Shown: positions 16,224-25,104 of the stretch, piece by piece | Layout of the letters: each line of letters starts with the position of its first letter | Numbering within the stretch: the first letter of the stretch is position 1 | Assembly: GCA_002722735.1 (NCBI GenBank) | Contig: PBMR01000017.1 | Location: 1-64,000 of the forward strand | Reading direction: 5' to 3' | DNA: 64,000 nt | DNA from: Methanobacteriota archaeon | GTDB lineage: Archaea > Thermoplasmatota > Poseidoniia > Poseidoniales > Thalassarchaeaceae | Notes under the pieces: generated by a model | The model's database searches: none | Told to the model about the DNA's origin: nothing | The model's input: only the letters and a program-made list of their open reading frames with translations | Made by a program: the position numbers and the translations under genes

Positions 16224-18653
16224 TCAGGCTTCGTCGTCAGCGGGTTCGTCTTCGGTGCTGGAGGGCTCTACGGCCTCTCCGTCCACGGCGTCCACAATCT
16301 GAGGTTCCCCGTAATAGTAAGAATCGGGCTCGTTTCCAGGTATCTCCAGCTCCACCATCAACTGCAGGTCGTCGGTACGATGGACTGTGGCACCAGCCGC
16401 CGAGAATGCGTACACGTAGTCCCCCATGAAGATCGAGCGGCGTATGCTGGTAGTACCTGACCACCAAGAGGACAGGCCGTCCTCGTTGTAGAACCCGGAG
16501 TGCTCGACGTCTCCGTGAGTCAAGAGAGTGCCGTTCTCAGCGTCCACGTTGATTATCTTGAGCATCGAGACGAACTGGTATCCGGAAAACGAGTAGACCC
16601 TGCCGTCGATCTCGATCTCGTCGTACACGTACCTATGTGTGGATAGAGGCACTGCCAGGAGTGACTCAGGTGCCCAGTAGGTGAAGGCCTTGTGCTCGTA
16701 GGTGGCCTCGGAGTATGACCACGACCAGCCGCAGGAGCGGATGTCCTCGCAGTTATCATCGGCGTAAGCCGGCGTCAACGGGAGGGTGTCGGAGAGGGTG
16801 GGATTGCTGGTGTCGCTGACGTCGAACAGGGAGACTTGGGTCGTGGACCAGTCTAGGCCCTCCCCACCCTCCCCACCAGCTATACCAATCGTGAGCAGGG
16901 TATTGTCGTCTACGGGATGGATGTAGGTTGACACTCCTGGCACCTCGAGCTCGCCCAAGACCGTGGGGTCGGTCGGATCGGACAGGTCGAGGACCCAAAG
17001 TGGGTCCATGTTCATGAAAGTCACGAGGTACCCGCGTTCGCCAACGAAGCGAGCGCTCCAGATGGTCTCGCCCTCGGCGATGCCCCCGATGAAGCCAACC
17101 TGGGAGAGCAGTCCCTCGTCATTGTCCTGCAGGATGGTCACCTGATTGCTGGGGCCGGTCCATATCGGCTCGCCGTTCTCGTCCAGCTCGGCAGAAAGCC
17201 ACCATCTCCCCCAAAGGTCGGAGGTAGAGGCCACCCTGATCGAGCCCTCGTACTCGCTCATGGAGAACTGATCTTGCACTGTGCCGTTCACCCGTCCCGA
17301 AGCGGAGTAGGTGGTGTGGTTGGCATCGCTGATGTCGAAGGAGTGGATATTTGTCGCGTCATCCCAGCCCGAGTTCCGCCAGAACCACCACCAGTCGTTA
17401 GCGGGTTCTGCGAGAACCAAGGTGTCCTGTGAGGCGTATACGTGAGCCCACGTGGAGGTGATGTGATCGACCTCGAGCGAAACGTCGTCACTGAGCATCT
17501 GAATGGTCATGATGGTGGTGAACCCACGGCCAGCGCTGTCGGCGCTGGCTGAGAACTCGGCGCATTGCTCGTATGTGAGCGGGTGCATCTTGAGCTCGCT
17601 ATCGCTCATCTCGTAAATGTGCGGCACGAAGTCGTCTAGGGTTAGAGCTGCAATGGCCTGCTCGTTGTGCAGGATGGTCGCGTTCATGCTCTCGTTCCAC
17701 ATGTCCATCCTCTTGTCGATATCGTCCTCAGCCCAGTAATCAGAGGTTAGTTCGACCCAAGTCCGGATCCCATCGAAGTACGTCCACAGGTGCGTTACCG
17801 AGCGAACAGTGCCGTCCACCATCCTAGCGGTGTGGTAATCGCCCTCGATATACAGCTCCCTCTCAATGCTGGGAGCGGTGCGGTCAGTGATGTCGACGAC
17901 TGTGTACTTCACGAGGTTCTGGACTCGCATGTACGTGTACGAGTAGTCCTCCTCCCCCTTCTCCGAAGTGACCGTGACCTCCTCTGCCATGACATTCCTA
18001 AGTTCGCTGTCATCGGGCAGGCTCCAGTAGTAGATCGAGGAGGCGATGACCAATCGGTCACCGTCAATCATCATCTGGGTGGGATTTCCCTCGATGGTGA
18101 GGTTTGACTCGAGTGTCAGGTTGCCGAACTCGGGAACCCCCATTATCAGCAGCAATTGCCCGTTCAACATGTAGATGTGGTAGCCATCTGTCTTGAGGAA
18201 GTCCGCCTCGTCGACCCCTGCCTCCTGGTTGTTCGTCCCAGAGAACTCTCCCTCACGCGAACTGGTCGCCTCGCTGCCTGACTGGGATGCCGCAGAATCG
18301 TCAGCTGCCATCTCGGCCACAGGAACGCCGCCGTCGAATGCGATGTCCTCGACCCAGATTCCGGTCCTCCAAGGCTCAGTGACCCAATGCCAGTAGCTTT
18401 CCTGGTCTAAGGAGACGATCATCTCCTCGTAGACGGCCCGCTGCAGATCCTCGAGGAGGGTATCGCAGGCATCGTAGCTGTGCAGGCCTGGGGAGGAGCG
18501 CGCGCGCTCGGGCATCTCCAGTTGCGGGTAGTCGCCCTCGAAGGCGTCTATCGTCTGGCCGATGTCCTCGATGATCTCATCGACGGTCTCGAGGCATCCT
18601 GCGCTCAGCAGCACGACAAGAATGAGCATCGCGTTAGTGGTTCGGTTGTCCAT
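16224..18653 (-). CDS. Secreted beta-propeller lipoprotein (Beta_propel-type)
   Basis: An exported protein of about 809 residues. Starting at ATG 18653, the sequence MDNRTTNAMLILVVLLSAGC is a short lipoprotein-like signal with a Cys at the cleavage site, so it is probably lipid-anchored on the outer face. The body matches the archaeal/bacterial C-terminal beta-propeller family: DFLKTDGYHIYMLNGQLLLI, then repeated DISDANHTT, DLSDPTDPTVLGELEVPG and DVSDTSNPTLSDTLPL blade strands. An acidic Ser-rich linker and a Glu/Asp tail are present. It follows a membrane winged-helix regulator by 74 nt on the same strand, suggesting co-transcription. No enzymatic motif is seen; a binding or structural role is likely. 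Confidence 0.8.
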   Translation of the reverse strand: MDNRTTNAMLILVVLLSAGCLETVDEIIEDIGQTIDAFEGDYPQLEMPERARSSPGLHSYDACDTLLEDLQRAVYEEMIVSLDQESYWHWVTEPWRTGIWVEDIAFDGGVPVAEMAADDSAASQSGSEATSSREGEFSGTNNQEAGVDEADFLKTDGYHIYMLNGQLLLIMGVPEFGNLTLESNLTIEGNPTQMMIDGDRLVIASSIYYWSLPDDSELRNVMAEEVTVTSEKGEEDYSYTYMRVQNLVKYTVVDITDRTAPSIERELYIEGDYHTARMVDGTVRSVTHLWTYFDGIRTWVELTSDYWAEDDIDKRMDMWNESMNATILHNEQAIAALTLDDFVPHIYEMSDSELKMHPLTYEQCAEFSASADSAGRGFTTIMTIQMLSDDVSLEVDHITSTWAHVYASQDTLVLAEPANDWWWFWRNSGWDDATNIHSFDISDANHTTYSASGRVNGTVQDQFSMSEYEGSIRVASTSDLWGRWWLSAELDENGEPIWTGPSNQVTILQDNDEGLLSQVGFIGGIAEGETIWSARFVGERGYLVTFMNMDPLWVLDLSDPTDPTVLGELEVPGVSTYIHPVDDNTLLTIGIAGGEGGEGLDWSTTQVSLFDVSDTSNPTLSDTLPLTPAYADDNCEDIRSCGWSWSYSEATYEHKAFTYWAPESLLAVPLSTHRYVYDEIEIDGRVYSFSGYQFVSMLKIINVDAENGTLLTHGDVEHSGFYNEDGLSSWWSGTTSIRRSIFMGDYVYAFSAAGATVHRTDDLQLMVELEIPGNEPDSYYYGEPQIVDAVDGEAVEPSSTEDEPADDEA

Positions 18654-18727
18654 GGAACTGGGGACAATCGCGCCCCATATCAAGCGGTTGGTATGATGAT
18701 TGGACAAATAGGGCTCATCATCTGGAC

Positions 18728-19609
18728 TCAAGTTGCCGCCTCGGAACCCGAAACACTGAGGGAAGACAGTAGAGCCAACTGGCCTACCTCGGAGAGTCTC
18801 CAAGGTGGACGTCGCGCTTCGGTGGCCGCCTCCACCATTCCAGCGTTGCGTAATTCCCTAATGTGATGACTCAAGAGTTGTCGTGAAATCTCCATTTTCT
18901 TCCTGACTTCGGTGCCAGAAATCCCAACGTTGCCAGAATTGGCGATGGTCTCCAGTATCGCGAGGCGCGTTCCAATGATGGGGTTCCTGATTCTGCCGAC
19001 CTCTTCGCGAGAAAGGGAAGCGATGGCATAGCGTCGGAGTTTTCCATCCCTCCAGGAAATGATCTCGCCCTGAGATTCGAGCACATGCAAGTGGTACGCA
19101 GTGACTCCGTTGGCTAGTCCGAGTGCGTCCCTCATGGCCGAGAAGTGGATGCCGGCGTTGGCCTCGAGATATCCCAGGACGCGGCCCCTAGTCAGCAGGT
19201 CGTCGCCGTTTCCCCTCATTGCAAGCATCGGAGCCAATAGTGCAACGAGTACCGTTATGCGAATCGCCTCGGAAACAGTTGCCGCGACTGTGAGGAATCC
19301 GAGTGTTCCCGCCCCCCCAGCAATCAACCCGAACGACAGGTCCGAGAATGTGCTGGTGGAATCGTCGGATTCGACTTTTGGGTTCGGTGCTCGTGCCCCT
19401 TCCGCTTCATCGTCCGAATCCCCTGATTCAGTAGCCGTGGCACTATCGAAATTGAATTCGTTTATTTCCTCCGAAAAGGAATCAGCCTCGTTGTTCTGGT
19501 GCAGCCAGCCTCCCGCAGCCAAGGAGGCGATTGCAAACAAAGTAAGTACACGCACAGCGGAAACGCCATTCATCGTGCCTCGGTAATTGCCTTCGCCTTT
19601 GATTGACAT
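18728..19609 (-). CDS. Membrane-anchored tandem winged-helix transcriptional regulator
   Basis: A predicted regulator of about 293 residues from ATG 19609. Two hydrophobic segments come first: VRVLTLFAIASLAAGGWLH, and after an acidic extracytoplasmic loop of about 70 residues, GLIAGGAGTLGFLTVAATVS continuing into a second hydrophobic run. The C-terminal half has two winged-helix domains: the first includes FSAMRDALGLANGVTAYHLH (ArsR/HTH_5-like), the second ISGTEVRKKMEISRQLLSHH. A membrane-bound wHTH protein is a known archaeal one-component design. It lies between a possible 64-residue ORF and the beta-propeller lipoprotein, so it may control surface genes from the membrane (inference). The track start 19762 would overlap the small upstream ORF. 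Confidence 0.75.
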   Translation of the reverse strand: MSIKGEGNYRGTMNGVSAVRVLTLFAIASLAAGGWLHQNNEADSFSEEINEFNFDSATATESGDSDDEAEGARAPNPKVESDDSTSTFSDLSFGLIAGGAGTLGFLTVAATVSEAIRITVLVALLAPMLAMRGNGDDLLTRGRVLGYLEANAGIHFSAMRDALGLANGVTAYHLHVLESQGEIISWRDGKLRRYAIASLSREEVGRIRNPIIGTRLAILETIANSGNVGISGTEVRKKMEISRQLLSHHIRELRNAGMVEAATEARRPPWRLSEVGQLALLSSLSVSGSEAAT

Positions 19610-19637
19610 GGTTAGAAGATTTGACAATCCCAGTGAG

Positions 19638-19832
19638 TCACAATCCCAGTTCAGACGGATTTGGTCGGGGATGGGGGAGCTCGATTGCGATGGGGGAAAT
19701 TGGCGCTGGCTCGTCCAGTTCCTCATTGTCACTCGTCGTCTCAACGTCAGCAGCAAGCTCACTGGTGACGAGGCATCGTGTACCGGCCAAGAAAATCAGC
19801 GCGGCAACCTGCAGGTCCAGTGTTTGGTCCAT
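19638..19832 (-). CDS. Possible small secreted or membrane protein (64 aa), first gene of regulator operon
   Basis: A 64-residue ORF starting MDQTLDLQVAALIFLAGTRC, with one hydrophobic run that could be a signal or anchor, followed by an acidic, Pro-rich tail. No family recognised. It ends 28 nt before the regulator's ATG. A TTAAAT box (19858-19863) lies 28 nt upstream of its ATG, the expected spacing for a leaderless archaeal start, and no comparable element is seen nearer the regulator. It could instead be a transcribed leader without coding function. Confidence 0.42.
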   Translation of the reverse strand: MDQTLDLQVAALIFLAGTRCLVTSELAADVETTSDNEELDEPAPISPIAIELPHPRPNPSELGL

Positions 19833-19857
19833 AAGACGATTATCATCGGCATTTGCG

Positions 19858-19863
19858 ATTTAA
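19858..19863 (-). promoter_or_regulatory. TATA box for the small ORF / regulator / beta-propeller unit
   Basis: TTAAAT on the minus strand, 28 nt before ATG 19832 and downstream of tRNA-Gly. Good match in sequence and distance to an archaeal TATA element. Confidence 0.5.
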
Positions 19864-19921
19864 GCGGATTGGTTGTATGGGTATTTCCTGCATCACGAAA
19901 ATCCATTGACTGCGATAATGG

Positions 19922-19993
19922 TGCGGATAGCGGGAATTGAACCCGCGTTGGCAGGTTGGGAACCTGCAGTCATAACCCCTAGACCATATCCGC
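19922..19993 (-). tRNA. tRNA-Gly (CCC)
   Basis: On the minus strand GCGGATA pairs with TATCCGC (7-bp acceptor), discriminator A. The anticodon arm GCAGG-TTCCCAA-CCTGC has anticodon CCC, reading glycine GGG codons. The T arm is GCGGGTTCAATTCCCGC. 72 nt, CCA not encoded. Confidence 0.95.
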
Positions 19994-20064
19994 TAGGCAT
20001 AGCGAGTGCGTGCAGGTAATTGAGCGCGACGGTGGCCCATCATCGACTTGATTGGTACCCCTGC

Positions 20065-21780
20065 CTATGTCCTTCTCCTAAGTGACTCGATGGCTGTGTC
20101 GGCGGCTCCTAGAGCCTCTAGGCAGTTCTGCAACTCCCCCCCACCCAAAGCCTGCTCAGCATCCGAGATGGCCTTCTCAGCCTCCATCCTGTCATTGTCA
20201 CCGGGGCCGATGCCCGACGAGTCGAGCCGCTTCCTCAAGGTCAGCCAATCCTCCTGTAGGAAGTCCAGCATCTCCTTTGTTTCGTTGCGTTTAGATTCGA
20301 ACGCGTCGAGGTCCGAGGTCAGGTTGGCCATAGACTCAGCGGCCTCGGACCACTTCCCCTCATCGGCCATCGATACCAGGGAATCAAGCCTCTCGTCCCA
20401 TTCTGGCCTCGCCGCGCCCCCGGGGAGCCTTCCCTCGATCTGCTTCCTATGCCGGAGCGCTCTCTGGACCTCCTTCATGGCATCGGAGATCTGTCTGATC
20501 TCCCTCGAGATGCTGTTTGCTAGCCCCTTTGCCAAGGCCGCGTCCCCTGCTTCCATGGCCTCTTTGGCCACTGAGAGCCGTTCGATGCTCTCTACTGGAA
20601 TGTAGCCCTCGACTGCGGCCAAGGCGTGTTCTGCATCGTCAATCGCCCTCGTTGCCTCCTCATGCACGTTCCCTATGCTATCCATGTGGGCACCGATGGA
20701 GGATACCATGGAGAGGGCTTCCTCGGGCTCCTCGTTGGCCATGGCCTCCCTAGCCAAACCAAGGATGGCCCGCACGCTCTCGACCATGTGCCCGCTCTCG
20801 TTGCCGATTGCAGCCTCTGCCTCGGTGATGGCATCGCTCGCAGCGCTCCAGTGCTCCTCAATATTAATCGCCTTGGCCTTGGCCGTTCGCAAGAGTTGCT
20901 CGGCCTCGCGGAGCGAGCCGTGCTCTGCCTCCCTCAGTGCGAGGTCGTAGAATCGCCTAGGGCCCTCCGGGACGTCGGATACGCGCTCTGCACGCTCGAT
21001 GGCCTCCCTCACATCGTCACGGATTGCACCTAGGTCCTTGCTCAAAGCGAGGATGCGCTCTGCCTCGTGCTCTGCCTCTGCGAGCATCATCATCCCCCTC
21101 TCGGGATCGTCCCAGCCCTCCTCACGAGCTGCCTTGAGAAGCGAGGCAGGCTGCTGCATGCCGGGATTCCTAGACTGGAGCTCCAGCAGGCGCACCTCCG
21201 ACTCCCTGAGGTGCACAGCGAAGGCCTTACGCTCGTCGTGAAGGTCGTCCTTGGTCAGCAGATCCGGGGCCATGGTGGCCAACGAGGGAACTACGACAAT
21301 CGCCCATTCAACTGGATTGGATGTCGAAGACAGGATAGGGAGCGCGATACTGAGGCCGGCGAGGGAAGTCAGACCCCTCCAGCGCCGCGACTCGAGAGTC
21401 ACGCCTAGAATCAACCGAGAAGATCGCCACAACGCCAAGACGACGACAAGCATGATGGCCAGAGGCAGCAATTCGGCGTCCTGACCATACTGAATCGCAG
21501 TGAAAGCAAGTAGTGGAGGCCATGAGACGTTCCCTGCAGTGGCGATTCTCGAGCGCTCCATCGGACCGAACTCTACCAGATCGGGCAGTAAGACCGCTGC
21601 CGAGAACATCAACACTACAGGCCCGAACCTCAACAACGAGTCGGACTCGCTACCCACAGATTCCAGCAGCCACCATGCTCCAGCAGCCACCAGCAGCAAG
21701 GTGCCTGCTAGGGCTGCTATCTCCACGCGTCTGCGGTGCTCTGCGATGACCCTATCGGGATAGTCCGGGAGCATGACCAC
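20065..21780 (-). CDS. Membrane protein with long cytoplasmic coiled-coil domain, unknown function
   Basis: A 571-residue protein I do not recognise. Residues 1-200 hold about six hydrophobic segments, including LAGTLLLVAAGAWWLLESV and LPLAIMLVVVLALWR. From residue about 200 to the end the sequence is almost entirely charged helix rich in Glu, Ala, Arg and Ser, with repeating units such as REAEHGSLREAEQLLRTAKAKA, which suggests a long coiled coil or helical repeat. Starts at GTG 21780 or ATG 21774; a CCTATTGA element lies about 25 nt upstream. It lies 58 nt behind a secreted anchored protein on the same strand. A scaffold or signalling role is conceivable but not supported by motifs. Confidence 0.68.
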   Translation of the reverse strand: MVMLPDYPDRVIAEHRRRVEIAALAGTLLLVAAGAWWLLESVGSESDSLLRFGPVVLMFSAAVLLPDLVEFGPMERSRIATAGNVSWPPLLAFTAIQYGQDAELLPLAIMLVVVLALWRSSRLILGVTLESRRWRGLTSLAGLSIALPILSSTSNPVEWAIVVVPSLATMAPDLLTKDDLHDERKAFAVHLRESEVRLLELQSRNPGMQQPASLLKAAREEGWDDPERGMMMLAEAEHEAERILALSKDLGAIRDDVREAIERAERVSDVPEGPRRFYDLALREAEHGSLREAEQLLRTAKAKAINIEEHWSAASDAITEAEAAIGNESGHMVESVRAILGLAREAMANEEPEEALSMVSSIGAHMDSIGNVHEEATRAIDDAEHALAAVEGYIPVESIERLSVAKEAMEAGDAALAKGLANSISREIRQISDAMKEVQRALRHRKQIEGRLPGGAARPEWDERLDSLVSMADEGKWSEAAESMANLTSDLDAFESKRNETKEMLDFLQEDWLTLRKRLDSSGIGPGDNDRMEAEKAISDAEQALGGGELQNCLEALGAADTAIESLRRRT

Positions 21781-21838
21781 GCTGTTTGGTGACTAAGAGG
21801 GGGTCAATAGGTATGCGGTGGGCTGAGCGATCCCCAAA

Positions 21839-23998
21839 TCACTGATCTGCTGAAGATTTCCTAATGACATACAGTACGACAATGGTGAGCAGCAATACCG
21901 CAACCAAAGCGCCCGACTGGGAGCCCTCGGTCACTAGGATACCCTGATCAATGCTGTATTCCAACGGGATTTCACCATGGGTTTCGGCAATGGCGCTATC
22001 CCACTCGACCTTGAGACCTTCGAGGCTCTCGTTAACAAGGGCGAGTTCGAATTCGATGGTCGAAGCGGTCGCGCCGCCTTCCAGAGTGGCACCAGAGAAT
22101 TCCTCGAACCTGCTGCAGTTGCCCCCGAAGCAAACCCTCGCGAAGGCCGGATCAGAGCCCTGATTCTCAATCTGGACTGTGTAGGTCATACTGCAAGGAT
22201 AGCAACTACTGCCCCCTATGTCGGCCACTTCTGACAGGGACTGGTCGATGACTACGAGATGCGCACCCCTCATCGGGTGAACAATGAGGTCGTACGTCTC
22301 TGTCCTGGTGTTTCCAGAGGAATCGGTAGCCGATGCAGTCACCTCGTGATTACCGAGTCCGAGTAGTGAGGAGTTGGCCTCGAGGGTCTCGATGCTAGAC
22401 CAATCACCATTGGTAATCAAGTCCGTGCCATCCATGGAGACCGTCCAAGTGAGGTTCTCAATGGAATCAAGGTCATCAAACGACTTCGAGAATATCAGTT
22501 GGAGCACGTCATTCTCGTGGATCTCGTCATCTGGCTTGAGCAGAGTGCGATTTACCATCACATCCATCATGATTGTCGGGGGGTTTGCATCCAAGACTCT
22601 GATTGCCCATTCTTGATAGGCGATGTTTCCTGCATCGTCTGAGAGTTGTAGGAGCATGCTGTACAAGGTGGGGACTCTGGACAGGTGCCTCTCGTCTATG
22701 CTGAGGTGGGCCCCATTCACGCCTGCACCCTGATTGGCGGTAAACTGGAATGTCTTCTGCTGGACGCCCAACTGCCTCCAACCCTCGGAGATATTGGTGA
22801 ACAACTCCAGTTTTACGGGAAGTCCCATTTCATCGGAGCTGTTGACATCAAAAACCAATTCACTGCCGGCATCAACCTCGACGATGTACTCAGAGAGATC
22901 GTGCACTCGCTGTTCGGAGCCTGTGACGACCGATAGGACCCCGGTCCATTCCGGAAGGATGCCATCGATTCCGACGTTGTCGTTCCAGTACGAGGCCAAA
23001 CCATGTGAGTCGGTGCATGATGCTACCACGCTAGCGACATCACCGTGGGAGAATCCATGATTAGAGGGGGAGAATTCGAACCATGGGTTCTGGAACATGG
23101 CAAGAATCGACTCGTCCTTGCTCACAGACCATTCTATGACTGGTGATTCCAAGGGTCCGTCGTTGCACGCAGCAGAGAACGACGAGTGGGTGTCGAGTGG
23201 GATTGAGGAGGATGTGGCTGGGAATCTCGATGCAGAAATCGAAGGCGGGAGATTCTCTCCGATGGTGATTCTAATATCGAAGGCCACGGGTGCAAGGGAG
23301 CGGTTTACGGTGAAATTCCTAGACTCACCGCTGAATATCTCGATCATCGGACTGAACTGAATCTCCCAATTCTCGGGGAGGTTGATACTGAGAGGAATCT
23401 CTTCGATGAGGGCACCGACTCTGGGGATGTCGAGAATCCTCATGGTCCGGCCGTCAGTCAGACCGGTCAGATTAGCTGATTCGGACCATCCCCACGTTCC
23501 ATTGGAAGTATTGACTGGTCCAGTTTCAGGTGGTTCGACGGATACTTCGTTGCCCGAGGGTGCGCTCATTGGGGTATAGTCGAATGTGCAGCAACCGCCT
23601 GTTGAGGCATCGGTCCAATTCCTCGCCAAGGCTACCATGGCTGCGAAGTCGTCCGCCTCCGAGGAGTTCACCCAACCATCGGAGTCGCCCAAGTACAGGT
23701 CAATCTGCTCCCTGAGACCGAGGGATTGGTTCTCCAGCAGGTCCGTGCCATATTCATCGGAGACAGTAGCCTGAGCGAACCAGGTTGCTGACAATGATGA
23801 GCTTGCTGCAATGGGGGCGCTGAAGTTCAGGAATGACTGGCCTTGGACCGAGTCAGTCCCATTGTAGGAAGTTGGGTATTGGAGTGTCTCGGATTCGCTC
23901 AATGGTAGAGTTTTGGGGGCGGGGTCATGAGTCATCAGAACAGTCGATGAGATCAAAATGAAACACAGCGCAACGCAGATTTCGGCAGTGCGTTCCAT
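21839..23998 (-). CDS. Secreted, C-terminally membrane-anchored surface protein, unknown function
   Basis: A protein of about 719 residues with an N-terminal signal (EICVALCFILISSTVLM) and a C-terminal transmembrane helix (GALVAVLLLTIVVLYVIRK) ending in a short basic tail, so most of it should lie outside the cell. The middle is Ser/Thr/Asn-rich beta-strand sequence with many N-glycosylation sequons and Ig/cadherin-like strands (DNTRTETYDL type). A CYPC pair and a CFGGNC pair near residues 605-640 may form disulfides. ATG 23998 is preferred over GTG 24007 because AGGTGA, overlapping the stop of the upstream kinase gene, is a good Shine-Dalgarno. It resembles the S8 protease in architecture but has no catalytic motif. 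Confidence 0.72.
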   Translation of the reverse strand: MERTAEICVALCFILISSTVLMTHDPAPKTLPLSESETLQYPTSYNGTDSVQGQSFLNFSAPIAASSSLSATWFAQATVSDEYGTDLLENQSLGLREQIDLYLGDSDGWVNSSEADDFAAMVALARNWTDASTGGCCTFDYTPMSAPSGNEVSVEPPETGPVNTSNGTWGWSESANLTGLTDGRTMRILDIPRVGALIEEIPLSINLPENWEIQFSPMIEIFSGESRNFTVNRSLAPVAFDIRITIGENLPPSISASRFPATSSSIPLDTHSSFSAACNDGPLESPVIEWSVSKDESILAMFQNPWFEFSPSNHGFSHGDVASVVASCTDSHGLASYWNDNVGIDGILPEWTGVLSVVTGSEQRVHDLSEYIVEVDAGSELVFDVNSSDEMGLPVKLELFTNISEGWRQLGVQQKTFQFTANQGAGVNGAHLSIDERHLSRVPTLYSMLLQLSDDAGNIAYQEWAIRVLDANPPTIMMDVMVNRTLLKPDDEIHENDVLQLIFSKSFDDLDSIENLTWTVSMDGTDLITNGDWSSIETLEANSSLLGLGNHEVTASATDSSGNTRTETYDLIVHPMRGAHLVVIDQSLSEVADIGGSSCYPCSMTYTVQIENQGSDPAFARVCFGGNCSRFEEFSGATLEGGATASTIEFELALVNESLEGLKVEWDSAIAETHGEIPLEYSIDQGILVTEGSQSGALVAVLLLTIVVLYVIRKSSADQ

Positions 23999-24003
23999 CT
24001 CTT

Positions 24004-24990
24004 TCACCTATGACCCGTGCCATGGATGATTGTTGAGCCATCGAAATCGATTCCCAGTGGTAGGAGGCCACTGGCGGGACCCAGTTCTCGGGCGAGCGTC
24101 ATCCTGAGGCTGGCATCCCCATGGACAAGCAGGAATCCTCCAGCGCCCGCGCCTAGCAGCTTGGCGCCAGTCGCGCCTAAATTCATAATGCGATCATACA
24201 GGGCGTCAATCTCAACATTGCTCACGCTGGGCGAGATACCACGCTTGTAGAGCCACGTCTCGCTGAGGAGTGTGCCGAGAGCCGTTAGTTCCCCTGACTC
24301 AAGCATGCCTCGGGCTTCGTCCGCCTGCATTCTGATGGCTCGCAGTCGGGCCAGTTTGTCGCTGGGATCGTCCGATGCCTCGGCTAGAACCTCCCTGGCG
24401 CTTCGAGTGAGTCCGGTGTAGACCAGGGTGAACTCGTTCCGGATGGCGTCGATGGTCTGGTCGCTGAGCCCGACTGGCTCGACAAGCACACCGTCGGGGA
24501 CGAAGCTGATTGAGTTGGCTCCACCGAAGGCGGCAGCGTACTGGTCCTGACGACCGATGGGGGCGCCGAGAATATCTATCTCGATGTGACAAGCCTCCTC
24601 TGCGAGTTGTTCTTTGGAAGCCTGTATTCCGGCGAATGTGTGTAACGCATTGAGCAGTCCCACGGTCAAAGAGGATGATGAGCCCAACCCGGTGCCACGA
24701 CCAGGTATGTCCGCGATCGTGGTAATCTCCACTCCGGAGGTGACTCCGGTGAGGCGCATTGCCTCCCTCATGAGGTCGTGTTGCACGTCTTCGAAGGTAT
24801 CGACGACCTCCATCGAGGAGTACGAGAGCCTGATGCTGTCGTCGAACCTAGGGTTTAGTGTCACGTATACATACCGATCTAAGGCAATCGAGGTCACTCT
24901 GCCCCCTGAAGGCTCGGCGAGGGCAAATCCGTCTACGTCGGTGCCACCGCCACAGATTGAGACCCTGACGGGGGTCCGACTGATTATCAT
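24004..24990 (-). CDS. GHMP-family sugar kinase (heptose-7-phosphate kinase-like)
   Basis: An ATP-dependent small-molecule kinase of the GHMP superfamily, 328 residues. Motif 1 is TPVRVSICGGGTDV, the glycine-rich ATP loop is PGRGTGLGSSSSLTVG, and motif 3 is GAKLLGAGAGGFLLV. The HIEIDILGAPIGRQDQYAAAFGG segment is typical of D-glycero-D-manno-heptose 7-phosphate kinases and related sugar kinases. It is the first gene of a unit with two membrane/surface proteins, which might point to sugar activation for cell-surface glycans (inference). It starts divergently from pyrB with a shared AT-rich spacer. Confidence 0.85.
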   Translation of the reverse strand: MIISRTPVRVSICGGGTDVDGFALAEPSGGRVTSIALDRYVYVTLNPRFDDSIRLSYSSMEVVDTFEDVQHDLMREAMRLTGVTSGVEITTIADIPGRGTGLGSSSSLTVGLLNALHTFAGIQASKEQLAEEACHIEIDILGAPIGRQDQYAAAFGGANSISFVPDGVLVEPVGLSDQTIDAIRNEFTLVYTGLTRSAREVLAEASDDPSDKLARLRAIRMQADEARGMLESGELTALGTLLSETWLYKRGISPSVSNVEIDALYDRIMNLGATGAKLLGAGAGGFLLVHGDASLRMTLARELGPASGLLPLGIDFDGSTIIHGTGHR

Positions 24991-25047
24991 CGGACCTCGG
25001 GGACGGCGTGCTCCTCATCAAGACGCCGGTATGACATCAAATCGTGA

Positions 25048-25057
25048 TACAATATAG
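25048..25057 (+). promoter_or_regulatory. TATA-like element of pyrBI
   Basis: ATACAATATA lies about 55 nt before ATG 25105, giving a leader of about 25 nt that ends in AGGAGAGG, a clear Shine-Dalgarno. The divergent GHMP kinase gene starts 115 nt away. Confidence 0.45.
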
Positions 25058-25104
25058 ACGGTAAGGCATATGAAAGGGCCGCTGCCGCGTGGAGCAGGAG
25101 AGGC

